From assembly GCA_021784495.1 (NCBI GenBank), contig JAJXSQ010000127.1:1-6659 (forward strand): DNA of 6,659 nt, written 5' to 3'. Shown in pieces: positions 1-5,729 of this stretch. Position 1 is the first letter of the stretch. The number at the start of each line of letters is the position of its first letter. The notes beneath the pieces are model-generated. The model was not told the origin of the DNA and made no database searches. It saw only the letters and a list, made by a program, of their open reading frames with translations. The DNA is from Myxococcales bacterium (GTDB lineage: Bacteria > Myxococcota > Myxococcia > Myxococcales > Anaeromyxobacteraceae). The position numbers and the translations under genes were made by a program.

Positions 1-123
1 GCCGATCGCCCCGGCGCGCGGCTGGCCGACGGCGACCAGCGCCGCCTCGAGCGCGGCGGTGAGCGCGCGCAGGACGAGGAGGACCGCGAGCGCGGCGGTC
101 GGCAGCTCGATCCCGGTCGGCAC
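1..123 (-). CDS. CNNM/DUF21 (hemolysin C-like) family membrane protein, N-terminal fragment
   Basis: The 41 visible codons begin at GTG (123-121), and the gene runs off the left edge of the window. A GGAGGAGG Shine-Dalgarno (140-133) lies 9 nt before the GTG, which fixes the start. The peptide starts MPTGIELP and continues into one hydrophobic helix (about residues 8-33, including LAVLLVLRALTAALEAALVAV) followed by QPRAG. A first transmembrane helix carrying a small-residue/Glu pattern (A-A-L-E-A-A-L) and then a short basic stretch resembles the start of DUF21/CNNM proteins. These are membrane proteins with CBS domains, linked to divalent-cation efflux and often annotated as hemolysin C or CorC. 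Every codon but one ends in G or C in this frame, which supports coding. The CBS and CorC domains would lie outside the window, so the family call is tentative. Any short N-terminal membrane protein could look like this. Confidence 0.5.
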   Translation of the reverse strand, partial: MPTGIELPTAALAVLLVLRALTAALEAALVAVGQPRAGAIG

Positions 124-132
124 GGCGTGGCA

Positions 133-140
133 CCTCCTCC
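133..140 (-). promoter_or_regulatory. Ribosome binding site of the leftmost (CNNM-like) gene
   Basis: Read on the minus strand this is GGAGGAGG, a near-perfect anti-16S match, 9 nt before the GTG at 123. It is the main reason for choosing a GTG start there, because there is no nearby in-frame ATG. Confidence 0.6.
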
Positions 141-184
141 CTTGCGCCCGGGCCTCCGGCGCGCCATGGAGGGAGCATAGCCGG

Positions 185-206
185 CGGCGCCCGCGCGCGG
201 GCGCCG
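185..206. repeat. 22-bp perfect palindrome in the divergent intergenic region
   Basis: The 22 bases are fully self-complementary (half-site CGGCGCCCGCG, no spacer). The site lies between the divergent CNNM-like gene (start 123) and the alpha/beta hydrolase (start 242), where shared regulation would act. It could be an operator for a dimeric repressor or a cruciform/hairpin element. It consists only of G and C, so in such a GC-rich genome chance is a real alternative. Confidence 0.4.
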
Positions 207-213
207 AACGCGG

Positions 214-232
214 CGGCGGGCCTCGCCCGCCG
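214..232 (+). promoter_or_regulatory. 8-bp GC hairpin touching the hydrolase ribosome binding site
   Basis: CGGCGGGC (214-221) and GCCCGCCG (225-232) pair perfectly around a 3-nt loop. The right arm ends on the first G of the GGGAGGG ribosome binding site (232-238) of the hydrolase starting at 242. In the mRNA this could reduce ribosome access, so translational control is possible but inferred. It may equally be a by-product of composition. Confidence 0.35.
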
Positions 233-241
233 GGAGGGCGC

Positions 242-895
242 ATGGCGAGCCTGGACCTCGACGGGCCGGCGGGGCGGCTCGAGGCGCTCCTCGAGGGACC
301 GGCGACCGCCCGGTTCGCGGCGGTCGTCTGCCACCCGCACCCGCTCCTCGGCGGGACGATGCACAACCACGCGACCTACCGGCTCGCCCGCGCCGCGCGC
401 GCCGCCGGCGGCCGGACGCTCCGCTTCAACTTCCGCGGCGTCGGCCGGAGCGCCGGGCGGCACGACGGCGGCCCCGGCGAGGCGCTCGACGCCGCCGTCG
501 CCCTCGCCTGGCTCGCGCGGCTCGACCCGGCGACGCCGCGCCTCGCCTGCGGCTTCTCCTTCGGCGCCCTCGCCGCCGTCGGCGCGGCGGCGACCGACCC
601 CGGCGCGCGCGGCCTCCTCCTCGCCGGGCTCGCGGTCCGCCCTCCCCCGGGGATGGTGCGCGACCTGGGGCCGCTCCGCGCCACCCCGCTCCCGGCGGCG
701 GTGATCCAGGCCGACGGGGACGCGTTCGGCTCCCCCGAGGAGGTGCGGGGCGCGCTGTCCGGATCGGCGGGGCCGCGCCGGGTGACGGCGGTGGCGGGGG
801 CCACCCACCTGTTCGTCGAGGCGCTCGACGAGCTCGAGCGCGCGGCGCGGCGGGCCTTCGACTGGCTCCTCGCCGGCGGCGCCGATCAGGCGTGA
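242..895 (+). CDS. Alpha/beta hydrolase, COG2945-type
   Basis: The 217-residue cytoplasmic protein has no signal peptide. The motifs follow the COG2945 alpha/beta superfamily: HPHPLLGGTM (31-40, oxyanion loop), RFNFRGVGRSAGRHDGG (61-77), nucleophile elbow GFSFG (104-108, Ser106), acid region QADGDAFG (156-163, Asp158 or Asp160) and the histidine segment GATHLFV (186-192, His189). The catalytic triad is therefore complete, and the length fits this lid-less family of about 200-220 residues. Family members are presumed esterases or acyl hydrolases, and the substrate is unknown. ATG 242 was chosen because GGGAGGG (232-238) precedes it and homology begins directly after it. The open frame extending upstream to position 59 is antisense to the CNNM-like gene and was excluded. 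The 3' end overlaps the convergent response regulator by 10 bp. A palindrome and a hairpin lie just upstream. Confidence 0.88.
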   Translation: MASLDLDGPAGRLEALLEGPATARFAAVVCHPHPLLGGTMHNHATYRLARAARAAGGRTLRFNFRGVGRSAGRHDGGPGEALDAAVALAWLARLDPATPRLACGFSFGALAAVGAAATDPGARGLLLAGLAVRPPPGMVRDLGPLRATPLPAAVIQADGDAFGSPEEVRGALSGSAGPRRVTAVAGATHLFVEALDELERAARRAFDWLLAGGADQA

Positions 896-1269
896 AGCGG
901 CTGCGGCCCCGAGGGGCGCGCGTACCGCCGCACCAGCTCGAGGAGGTCGTCGAGGCTGAAGGGCTTGGGGAGGAAGGCGGCCGCGACCAGGTTCGGCACG
1001 CGCCCGAGCGCCGAGACCACGACCACCGGGATGTCGGCCAGCTCCGGATCCTGCAGCTGGCGCGCGCGGAACTCCCAGCCGTTCATCCCGGGCATCATCA
1101 GGTCGAGCAGGACCAGGTCGGGGCGGAACTGGCGGCACCGGCGGAGCGCCTCGGCGCCGTCGGCCGCGCCGGTCACCTGGTGCCCCTCGTAGGAGAGGAC
1201 CTCCGACACCGCCTCGCGGATGTCGAGCTCGTCGTCGACCACCAGCACCCGGGCCACGGGGCTCTCCAT
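886..1269 (-). CDS. Single-domain response regulator (CheY-like receiver)
   Basis: The 127-residue protein is a receiver domain with no output domain. Phosphorylation residues are all visible: acidic pair Asp12/Asp13 in VLVVDDE, phospho-acceptor Asp56 in LLDLMMPGMNGW, switch Ser86 in VVVVSA and Lys102 in LPKPF. It would take phosphate from a sensor kinase encoded elsewhere, since no kinase is present here, and would act through protein contacts. Only 16 positions separate Ser86 from Lys102, against about 22 in CheY, so helix alpha4 and its loop are shortened. ATG 1269 was chosen because GAGG sits 4 nt upstream and the receiver fold begins directly after it. A frame extending to 1332 only adds an Arg/Pro-rich stretch that runs into pmbA. 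It lies 59 bp downstream of pmbA on the same strand, with a hairpin between them, so co-transcription is possible but not assured. Confidence 0.9.
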   Translation of the reverse strand: MESPVARVLVVDDELDIREAVSEVLSYEGHQVTGAADGAEALRRCRQFRPDLVLLDLMMPGMNGWEFRARQLQDPELADIPVVVVSALGRVPNLVAAAFLPKPFSLDDLLELVRRYARPSGPQPLHA

Positions 1270-1303
1270 ACGACCTCGCGCCCCCGGGCGCCAGCCCCCG
1301 CGC

Positions 1304-1328
1304 GGGCGCGCCTCGGGCGGGCGCGCCC
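1304..1328 (-). terminator. GC hairpin directly after the pmbA stop codon (terminator-like, no U tract)
   Basis: GGGCGCGCC (1304-1312) and GGCGCGCCC (1320-1328) form a perfect 9-bp all-GC stem with a 7-nt loop. The stem begins on the base immediately following the pmbA stop (1331-1329). Each arm contains the 8-bp palindrome GGCGCGCC. There is no T-rich stretch on either side, so a canonical intrinsic terminator is unlikely. It may attenuate read-through into the response regulator or protect the pmbA 3' end from exonucleases. Confidence 0.4.
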
Positions 1329-2648
1329 TCACGCCCCGGCGACCTGGACGCCGTCGAGGACGAGCGTCGGGGTCCGGAGCGTCGAGTAGGGGTAGGGATC
1401 GTCGCCGACCAGGGAGAGCCGGTGCCAGAGGTCGAGGTGGGAGCCGGAGACGTTCACCTCGCCCACCGGCTCGGCCCGCTCGCCGCCGCGGATCCGGAAG
1501 CCGCGGATCCCGAGCGAGAAGTCGCCGGTGGTGCCGTTCGAGTTGCCGCCGAGGAAGCCGGTCACCAGGACGCCCTCCCCCACCTCGCGCAGCAGCTCGC
1601 GCGGCGACCGCGGCCCCGGGGCGAGGAGGAGGTTCGAGGGGCGGCCGGTCGTCGGCGCGAGCCCCAGCTTCCGGCCGTAGTAGGTGTCCACGTAGTGGTG
1701 GCGGAGCACGCCCGCCTCGACGATCGCCAGGCGGCGCGCCGCCACCCCCTCCCCGTCGTGGAGGCGCGAGCCGAAGCCGCGGGGGAGGAGCGGGTCGTCG
1801 CGCAGGTCGAGCCGCGCGCTCCCCACCGCCGTCCCGAGCCGCCCCTCGAGGAAGGAGCGCCGCTGCTGGAGCGCCGCCGCCGAGTTCGGGCCGAGGAGGA
1901 AGCCGACCAGCCGGCCGGCCGCGCGCGCCTCGACCACGAGCGGCAGGACCGCGGAGGCCCCCTGCACCGCGCCGATCCGGGCGAGGGCCCGCTCCGCCGC
2001 TCGCCGGCCCACCGCCGCCGGCGACTCGAGCGCGGCGAGGAAGCGGCTCCCCGAGGCGGCGTACTCCTCGGGGCGCCGGCCGTCCGGATCCTGGACCGAG
2101 ACCTCGACGCCGAGCCAGGCGTCGGTGCCGTGCCGGGCGCCCTCGAAGCCGTTGGTGTGGACGAGCGCGCTCTCGACCTCGCTGTCCGAGACCGACGCGG
2201 TGACCGAGCGGATCCGGTCCGCGCCCGGGACGGCGCGGGCCGCCGCCTCGAGCGCCTCGGCGGTCCGCCGCCGCGCGGGGACGTCGAGCGCGCCCAGCGC
2301 CGGATCGACCAGCTCCAGGTCGACCTCCGGCCGGCCGGCGTACAGCGCCGGGTCGGGGAGCCGGCGGTGCGGATCCGGGGCGAGCGCGCGGGCGAGCGCC
2401 ACCGCCTCCGCCGCGAGCCGGCCGAGCGCCTCCGGCCGCAGGTCGCTCGTCGAGACCGAGGCGTAGCGGCCGTCGGCGTAGACCTCGAGCCCGAGCCCGC
2501 GGGTGGTCGCCTCGGAGACCTTCTCCACCCGGCCGTCGCGCCAGCCCACCTCGACCTGGCGGGCCCGGTAGGCGCCGGCGGCCGCCTCCCGCGCGCCCGC
2601 CTCCAGGGCGAGCCGCGCCGCGGCGCGCGAGATCTCGAGGAGCGTCAC
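1329..2648 (-). CDS. pmbA: TldE/PmbA subunit of the TldD/E metalloprotease
   Basis: The 439-residue cytoplasmic protein (E. coli PmbA is about 450) is of the PmbA/TldD family. Recognisable segments are the N-terminal domain with VEVGWRDGRVEKVSEAT (32-48) and LGLEVYADGRYASVSTSD (52-69), the central VHTNGFEG (163-170), TTGRPSNLLL (333-342), and the C-terminal GGNSNGTTGDFSLGIRGF (367-384) leading to PVGEVNVSGS (394-403). As expected for TldE it has no HExxxH zinc motif; TldE is the non-metal partner that completes the heterodimer with TldD. In E. coli TldD/E trims the microcin B17 leader and degrades the antitoxin CcdA, taking unfolded peptides. The start is GTG 2648, sharing GTGA with the tldD stop and preceded by GGAGG at 5 nt, so translational coupling is expected. 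It is followed at once by a GC hairpin. Confidence 0.93.
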   Translation of the reverse strand: MTLLEISRAAARLALEAGAREAAAGAYRARQVEVGWRDGRVEKVSEATTRGLGLEVYADGRYASVSTSDLRPEALGRLAAEAVALARALAPDPHRRLPDPALYAGRPEVDLELVDPALGALDVPARRRTAEALEAAARAVPGADRIRSVTASVSDSEVESALVHTNGFEGARHGTDAWLGVEVSVQDPDGRRPEEYAASGSRFLAALESPAAVGRRAAERALARIGAVQGASAVLPLVVEARAAGRLVGFLLGPNSAAALQQRRSFLEGRLGTAVGSARLDLRDDPLLPRGFGSRLHDGEGVAARRLAIVEAGVLRHHYVDTYYGRKLGLAPTTGRPSNLLLAPGPRSPRELLREVGEGVLVTGFLGGNSNGTTGDFSLGIRGFRIRGGERAEPVGEVNVSGSHLDLWHRLSLVGDDPYPYSTLRTPTLVLDGVQVAGA

Positions 2649-4066
2649 GGGCCCCTCCCCCCCACCGTCATCCGCGCCACCCGCACCGTCGGCAGCCCCT
2701 GCGAGACCGGCACGCTCTGCCCGTCCTTGCCGCAGGTCCAGCCGCCCTCGTCGATCTCGAGGTCGTCGCCCACCATGTCCACCTGCTCGAGCGCCTTGGG
2801 CCCGTTGCCGATCACGTTCACGTCCTTCACCGGCCGGGTCAGCCGCCCGTCCTCGATGAGCCAGCCGTTCTTCACGTAGAAGGTGAAGTCGCCGGCGCCG
2901 ATGTTCACCTGGCCGTTGGAGAAGTTCTGGCAGTAGAGGCCGCGCTTCACCGAGGCCACGATCTCGTCGCGGGTGTGCGGGCCGGGGAGCATGTAGGTCG
3001 AGCGCATGCGCGGGAGCGGCGGGTGGCGGTAGCTCTCCCGCCGGCCGTTGCCGGTCGGCGCGACGCCGTAGTGGCGGGCCGAGATGGCGTCGTGGAGGAA
3101 GGTGGTGAGCACGCCGCCCTCGACGAGCTGGGTGCGGCCGGCCGGGTTCCCCTCGTCGTCGACGTTGATCGCCCCGCGCTGGCCGGCGCCGGTCGCGTCG
3201 TCGACGATGTGGACGAAGGGCCGGGCGATCGCCGTCCCGATCCGGTCGGCGTAGATCGACGTCCCCTTCCGGTTGAAGTCGGCCTCCATCCCGTGGCCGA
3301 TCGCCTCGTGGAGCAGGATCCCGGAGGAGCCGGCGGCGAGGACCACCGGCAGCTCGCCGGCCGGCGCCGGACCGGCCTCGAAGAGGATGGCCGTCCGGGC
3401 CACCGCCTCGCGCACCACCCGGTCGAGCCGCTCCGGCGTGTAGAAGTCGAGCCCGGCCCGCCCGGCGACGTTGTAGCCGTTCTGCTCCCGGCGCCCGCCG
3501 TCCTCGGCCAGGACCGAGAGCGAGAGGACGGTCATCGGCTGGCGGTCCTCGACGATCCGGCCGGTCGAGTCGGCGATCAGGATGGTGCCGGCCTCGCTCC
3601 GGAGCGAGACGTTCACCTTGCGGATCCGGGGGTCGGCGGCGAAGGCCCGCGCCTCGAGCCCGGCGAGGAGCGGGACGCGCTCCCCGGTCGCCACCTCCTC
3701 CCAGCCGCGCCGGAGCGGGTAGCGGTCGGGCCCGCCGCCGGCGACGTGGAGGGCGACCGGCCCCGGGCGCGCCGGCCCGTCGGCGATCGCCGCCGCCGTC
3801 CGGGCGCAGGCGAGGAGCGCGGGGAGGGACAGGTCCTCGGTGTAGCCGTAGCCGGTCTGGTCCCCCCGCACCACCCGGACGCCGACGCCCAGCTCGACCG
3901 AGGCGTGGGCGCGGTTCACCGCCCCGTCCTCGAGCCCGACGTCCGAGCCGACGCGGTGCTGGAAGAAGAGGTCGGCGAAGTCCCCGCCGCGCGACAGGGC
4001 GGTCGCGAGCGCCTCGCGAATCATCCGCTCGGTCACCCCGAAGCGGTCGAAGGAGGTCATCCCCAT
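2645..4066 (-). CDS. tldD: TldD zinc metalloprotease subunit
   Basis: The protein has 473 residues (E. coli TldD is about 481) and is cytoplasmic, of peptidase family U62. The zinc site is HEAIGH (His253, Glu254, His258) in GILLHEAIGHGMEADFNRKG, with the third ligand Cys445 in WTCGKDGQ near the C-terminus, as in E. coli TldD. Other family segments include RGGDFADLFF (26-35) and NIGAGDFTFYVKNG (388-401). It is the catalytic partner of the pmbA product, encoded 4 bp overlapping downstream. The start is ambiguous between ATG 4066 and ATG 4060, and neither has a convincing Shine-Dalgarno. The frame is open to 4306, but that extension uses TTA, GCA and CGA codons foreign to this genome and covers the opposite-strand hydrolase, so it was excluded. 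I see no RiPP precursor or toxin-antitoxin substrate in the window, so a general peptide-processing role is most likely. Confidence 0.95.
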   Translation of the reverse strand: MGMTSFDRFGVTERMIREALATALSRGGDFADLFFQHRVGSDVGLEDGAVNRAHASVELGVGVRVVRGDQTGYGYTEDLSLPALLACARTAAAIADGPARPGPVALHVAGGGPDRYPLRRGWEEVATGERVPLLAGLEARAFAADPRIRKVNVSLRSEAGTILIADSTGRIVEDRQPMTVLSLSVLAEDGGRREQNGYNVAGRAGLDFYTPERLDRVVREAVARTAILFEAGPAPAGELPVVLAAGSSGILLHEAIGHGMEADFNRKGTSIYADRIGTAIARPFVHIVDDATGAGQRGAINVDDEGNPAGRTQLVEGGVLTTFLHDAISARHYGVAPTGNGRRESYRHPPLPRMRSTYMLPGPHTRDEIVASVKRGLYCQNFSNGQVNIGAGDFTFYVKNGWLIEDGRLTRPVKDVNVIGNGPKALEQVDMVGDDLEIDEGGWTCGKDGQSVPVSQGLPTVRVARMTVGGRGP

Positions 4067-4115
4067 CTCATACGGGGAATCGGCGCCGGAGGCGAGTCGT
4101 GCTAACGATCCCCGC
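4067..4115. promoter_or_regulatory. Divergent promoter region between tldD and the alpha/beta hydrolase
   Basis: These 49 bp separate two divergent starts and are visibly less GC-rich than the surroundings, with short runs such as CATACGGGGAAT and GCTAACGAT. On the minus strand TATGAG (4072-4067) would sit exactly at -12 to -7 if transcription began at ATG 4060. On the plus strand AACGAT (4104-4109) occupies the same place relative to ATG 4116. Neither gene has a clear Shine-Dalgarno, and I see no good -35 elements. Two promoters must fit here, but these boxes are weak matches. Confidence 0.4.
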
Positions 4116-4907
4116 ATGCCCACCGCGACCCTGAACGGCAGCGAGATCCACTGGCGCGACGCCGGCGCCGGCACGAGCGCGATCCTGCTCCTCCACGCCT
4201 TCCCGCTCCACGGCGGGATGTGGTCCCGGCAGATCGAGGCGCTGGCGCGCCGCCACCGGGTGATCGCGCCCGACATCCGCGGCCTGGGGCGGAGCGGGTC
4301 GCCCATCGGGCCGTCGACGATGTCGCTCGTGGTCCACGACGTCCGCGCGCTCCTCGCCCACCTGCGCGTCGAGCGAGCCGGCGTCGCCGGCCTCTCGATG
4401 GGCGGCTACCTCGCCCTCGAGCTCTGGCGCCAGGCCCCGGGCCTGGTCCGCGGCCTGGCGCTCTGCGACACCCGGGCCGGCGCCGACTCCGAGGAGGGGA
4501 AGGCCGGGCGCGAGGCCTTCGCCCGCGCCGCGCTCGAGCGGGGGCTCGCCTGGGTGGCCGACGAGATGGTCCCGAAGCTCCTCCGCCCCTCCCCGGATCC
4601 GGCGGCCGTCGCCGAGGTCCGGTCCCTCATCGGCGAGGGGACCCCGGCCGGCGTCGCCGCCGCGCAGCGCGGGATGGCGGCCCGCCCGGACTCCACCCCG
4701 ACGCTCGCGACCATCACCTGCCCGACGCTCGTGGTGGTGGGGGAGCAGGACGGCCTCACCCCGCCCGCCGAGGCGGAGAAGCTCGCCGCCGGGATCCGGG
4801 GCGCGCGGCTCGCCCGCATCCCGGGCGCCGGCCACCTCCCCTGCATCGAGAACCCCGCCCCCTTCACCGCCGAGCTGGAGCGGTTCTTCGCGGAGCTCCC
4901 GGCGTGA
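4116..4907 (+). CDS. Alpha/beta fold hydrolase, PcaD/haloperoxidase-like
   Basis: This 263-residue cytoplasmic protein is unrelated in detail to the other hydrolase of the window. It has the classical lidded alpha/beta hydrolase layout: oxyanion segment LLLHAFPLHGGMW (24-36), APDIRGLGRSG (51-61), nucleophile elbow GLSMGG (92-97, Ser94), a helical cap from about 123 to 195, the acid in VVGEQDGLTPP (207-217, Asp212) and His240 in GAGHLP. The overall pattern resembles 3-oxoadipate enol-lactonase and related esterases. No other protocatechuate-pathway gene is nearby, so I do not assign that activity. ATG 4116 begins right at the family's N-terminus (MPTATLNGSEIHW), but the 15 nt before it hold no Shine-Dalgarno, so leaderless or weak initiation is possible. 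The stop overlaps the start of the next gene in GTGA, implying co-translation with it. It diverges from tldD. Confidence 0.9.
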   Translation: MPTATLNGSEIHWRDAGAGTSAILLLHAFPLHGGMWSRQIEALARRHRVIAPDIRGLGRSGSPIGPSTMSLVVHDVRALLAHLRVERAGVAGLSMGGYLALELWRQAPGLVRGLALCDTRAGADSEEGKAGREAFARAALERGLAWVADEMVPKLLRPSPDPAAVAEVRSLIGEGTPAGVAAAQRGMAARPDSTPTLATITCPTLVVVGEQDGLTPPAEAEKLAAGIRGARLARIPGAGHLPCIENPAPFTAELERFFAELPA

Positions 4908-5707
4908 GCCGGCGCGGCCGGCGCCGGCCGGCCTCCTCCCCCGGGGACGCCGGCGCCGTCGCCCCCGTCTACGAGGGGCCGGAGGCGCTCGAGGCGCTCC
5001 TCGCCCGCGCCGGGACCCCGCTGGCGATCGGCGAGGTGGCCGACCGCTTCGCCCGCGCCGTCGCCGCCGGGGAGCCGCGCGCGGCGGTCATCCCCGCGCT
5101 CTTCGCCGAGGAGCCGCGCTTCGCCTCGCCCGACGAGGCGCGGCGGCTCTACGCGAACCTCTTCGGGCTCTGGGCTCGGATCGCCGCCGGCCTGGGCCCG
5201 CACGACGACGCGCCGGAGCTCGTGCCCGAGCCGCCGCCGGCGCCGCCGCTGCCGGAGCGCGGGCTCTCGCCGGGGCGGGAGCTGACGGTCGAGGTGGTGG
5301 ACGCGGTCTGGCGCAACCTCGCGGCCGCGTCGCCGCGCGAGGCCCAGCGCGCGCGCGATCGGTACGCCGGCGCGCAGCCGGATCTCGCCGCCTGGCTCGA
5401 CGCCGTCCCGCTCCCCGAGGCGGGCGCGCTGGCCGCGGCCGACCTCGTCTTCGAGGCGTGGGCGATGCTCGATCAGGCCTTCGGAGAGCGGCTCGGCGCG
5501 GCCCCGTGGAGGTTGCTCCGGGCGCTCGAGGCCGAGCCGCCGCCGCTGGAGACGACCCAGCCGGCCCTCGCCCCCTACGCCGCCGAGCAGCTCGACGTGG
5601 TGGGGGACGAGACGGCCGGCTTCGGCCCGGCGGAGCGGGCCCAGGTGGAGCGCGCGGTGGCGGCGGCCGTGGCCGCGCTCACCGCGTCGCTCCGGGAGCC
5701 GTCGTAG
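4904..5707 (+). CDS. Conserved-looking protein of unknown function, coupled to the hydrolase
   Basis: I do not recognise this 267-residue product. GTG 4904 overlaps the hydrolase stop (GTGA) and has GGAG (4892-4895) at 8 nt, so it is almost certainly translated from the same mRNA. The frame is open upstream to 4220, but that part is a shadow of the hydrolase. The protein has a basic N-terminus (MSRRGRRR), then an alpha-helical region (about 25-97) containing IPALFAEEPRFASPDEARRL and YANLFGLW, and a Pro/Glu-rich linker (about 103-124). A second helical region with VVDAVWRNLA (131-140) and LVFEAWAMLDQAF (181-193) follows, and the C-terminus is Ala-rich and helical (about 241-264). There is no signal peptide, transmembrane segment or catalytic motif. 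It looks like a soluble two-lobed helical protein. Codon use matches its neighbours, so there is no sign of recent transfer. Confidence 0.8.
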   Translation: MSRRGRRRPASSPGDAGAVAPVYEGPEALEALLARAGTPLAIGEVADRFARAVAAGEPRAAVIPALFAEEPRFASPDEARRLYANLFGLWARIAAGLGPHDDAPELVPEPPPAPPLPERGLSPGRELTVEVVDAVWRNLAAASPREAQRARDRYAGAQPDLAAWLDAVPLPEAGALAAADLVFEAWAMLDQAFGERLGAAPWRLLRALEAEPPPLETTQPALAPYAAEQLDVVGDETAGFGPAERAQVERAVAAAVAALTASLREPS

Positions 5708-5729
5708 CCGGGGATCGGGCGACCGCTAC
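5704..5729. terminator. Possible weak bidirectional terminator between converging genes
   Basis: GTAGC (5704-5708) and GCTAC (5725-5729) form an inverted repeat whose arms contain the TAG stops of the converging genes on the two strands. It encloses a GC-rich 16-nt interior. The stem is only 5 bp and has no T tracts. With just 18 bp between the two stops, any termination signal must lie here or inside the opposing gene. Low confidence as a real terminator. Confidence 0.25.

Noticed and set aside
166..180. Four-codon mini-ORF (MEGA, then stop) upstream of the first hydrolase
   Set aside because: It has no adjacent ribosome binding site of its own, is not linked to a visible attenuator, and is too short to distinguish from chance.
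59..241. N-terminal extension of the first hydrolase
   Set aside because: It runs antisense through the CNNM-like gene and is Arg-rich, while the hydrolase motifs and a ribosome binding site support ATG 242.
1422..2879. 485-residue open frame on the plus strand opposite pmbA and tldD
   Set aside because: It is a shadow of strongly supported genes. High GC removes stop codons on the antisense strand, and the translation is Arg/Pro/Ala/Glu-rich with no recognisable motif.
2975..4105. 376-residue open frame on the plus strand opposite tldD
   Set aside because: It is antisense to the zinc-site coding region of tldD, with low-complexity Arg/Val/Asp/Gly-rich translation and no family features.
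4067..4306. N-terminal extension of tldD by about 80 codons
   Set aside because: It overlaps the opposite-strand hydrolase, its 4067-4117 part uses TTA, GCA and CGA codons unlike the genome, and it lies beyond the normal TldD N-terminus.
4220..4903. Upstream part of the frame leading into the 4904-5707 gene
   Set aside because: It is a +2-frame shadow of the alpha/beta hydrolase, rich in Arg/Pro/Gly. The GTG at 4904 with GGAG at 8 nt is the sensible start.
4406..5203. 265-residue minus-strand frame opposite the hydrolase and unknown gene
   Set aside because: It spans two well-supported plus-strand genes and is low-complexity in composition; it is a GC-driven antisense frame.
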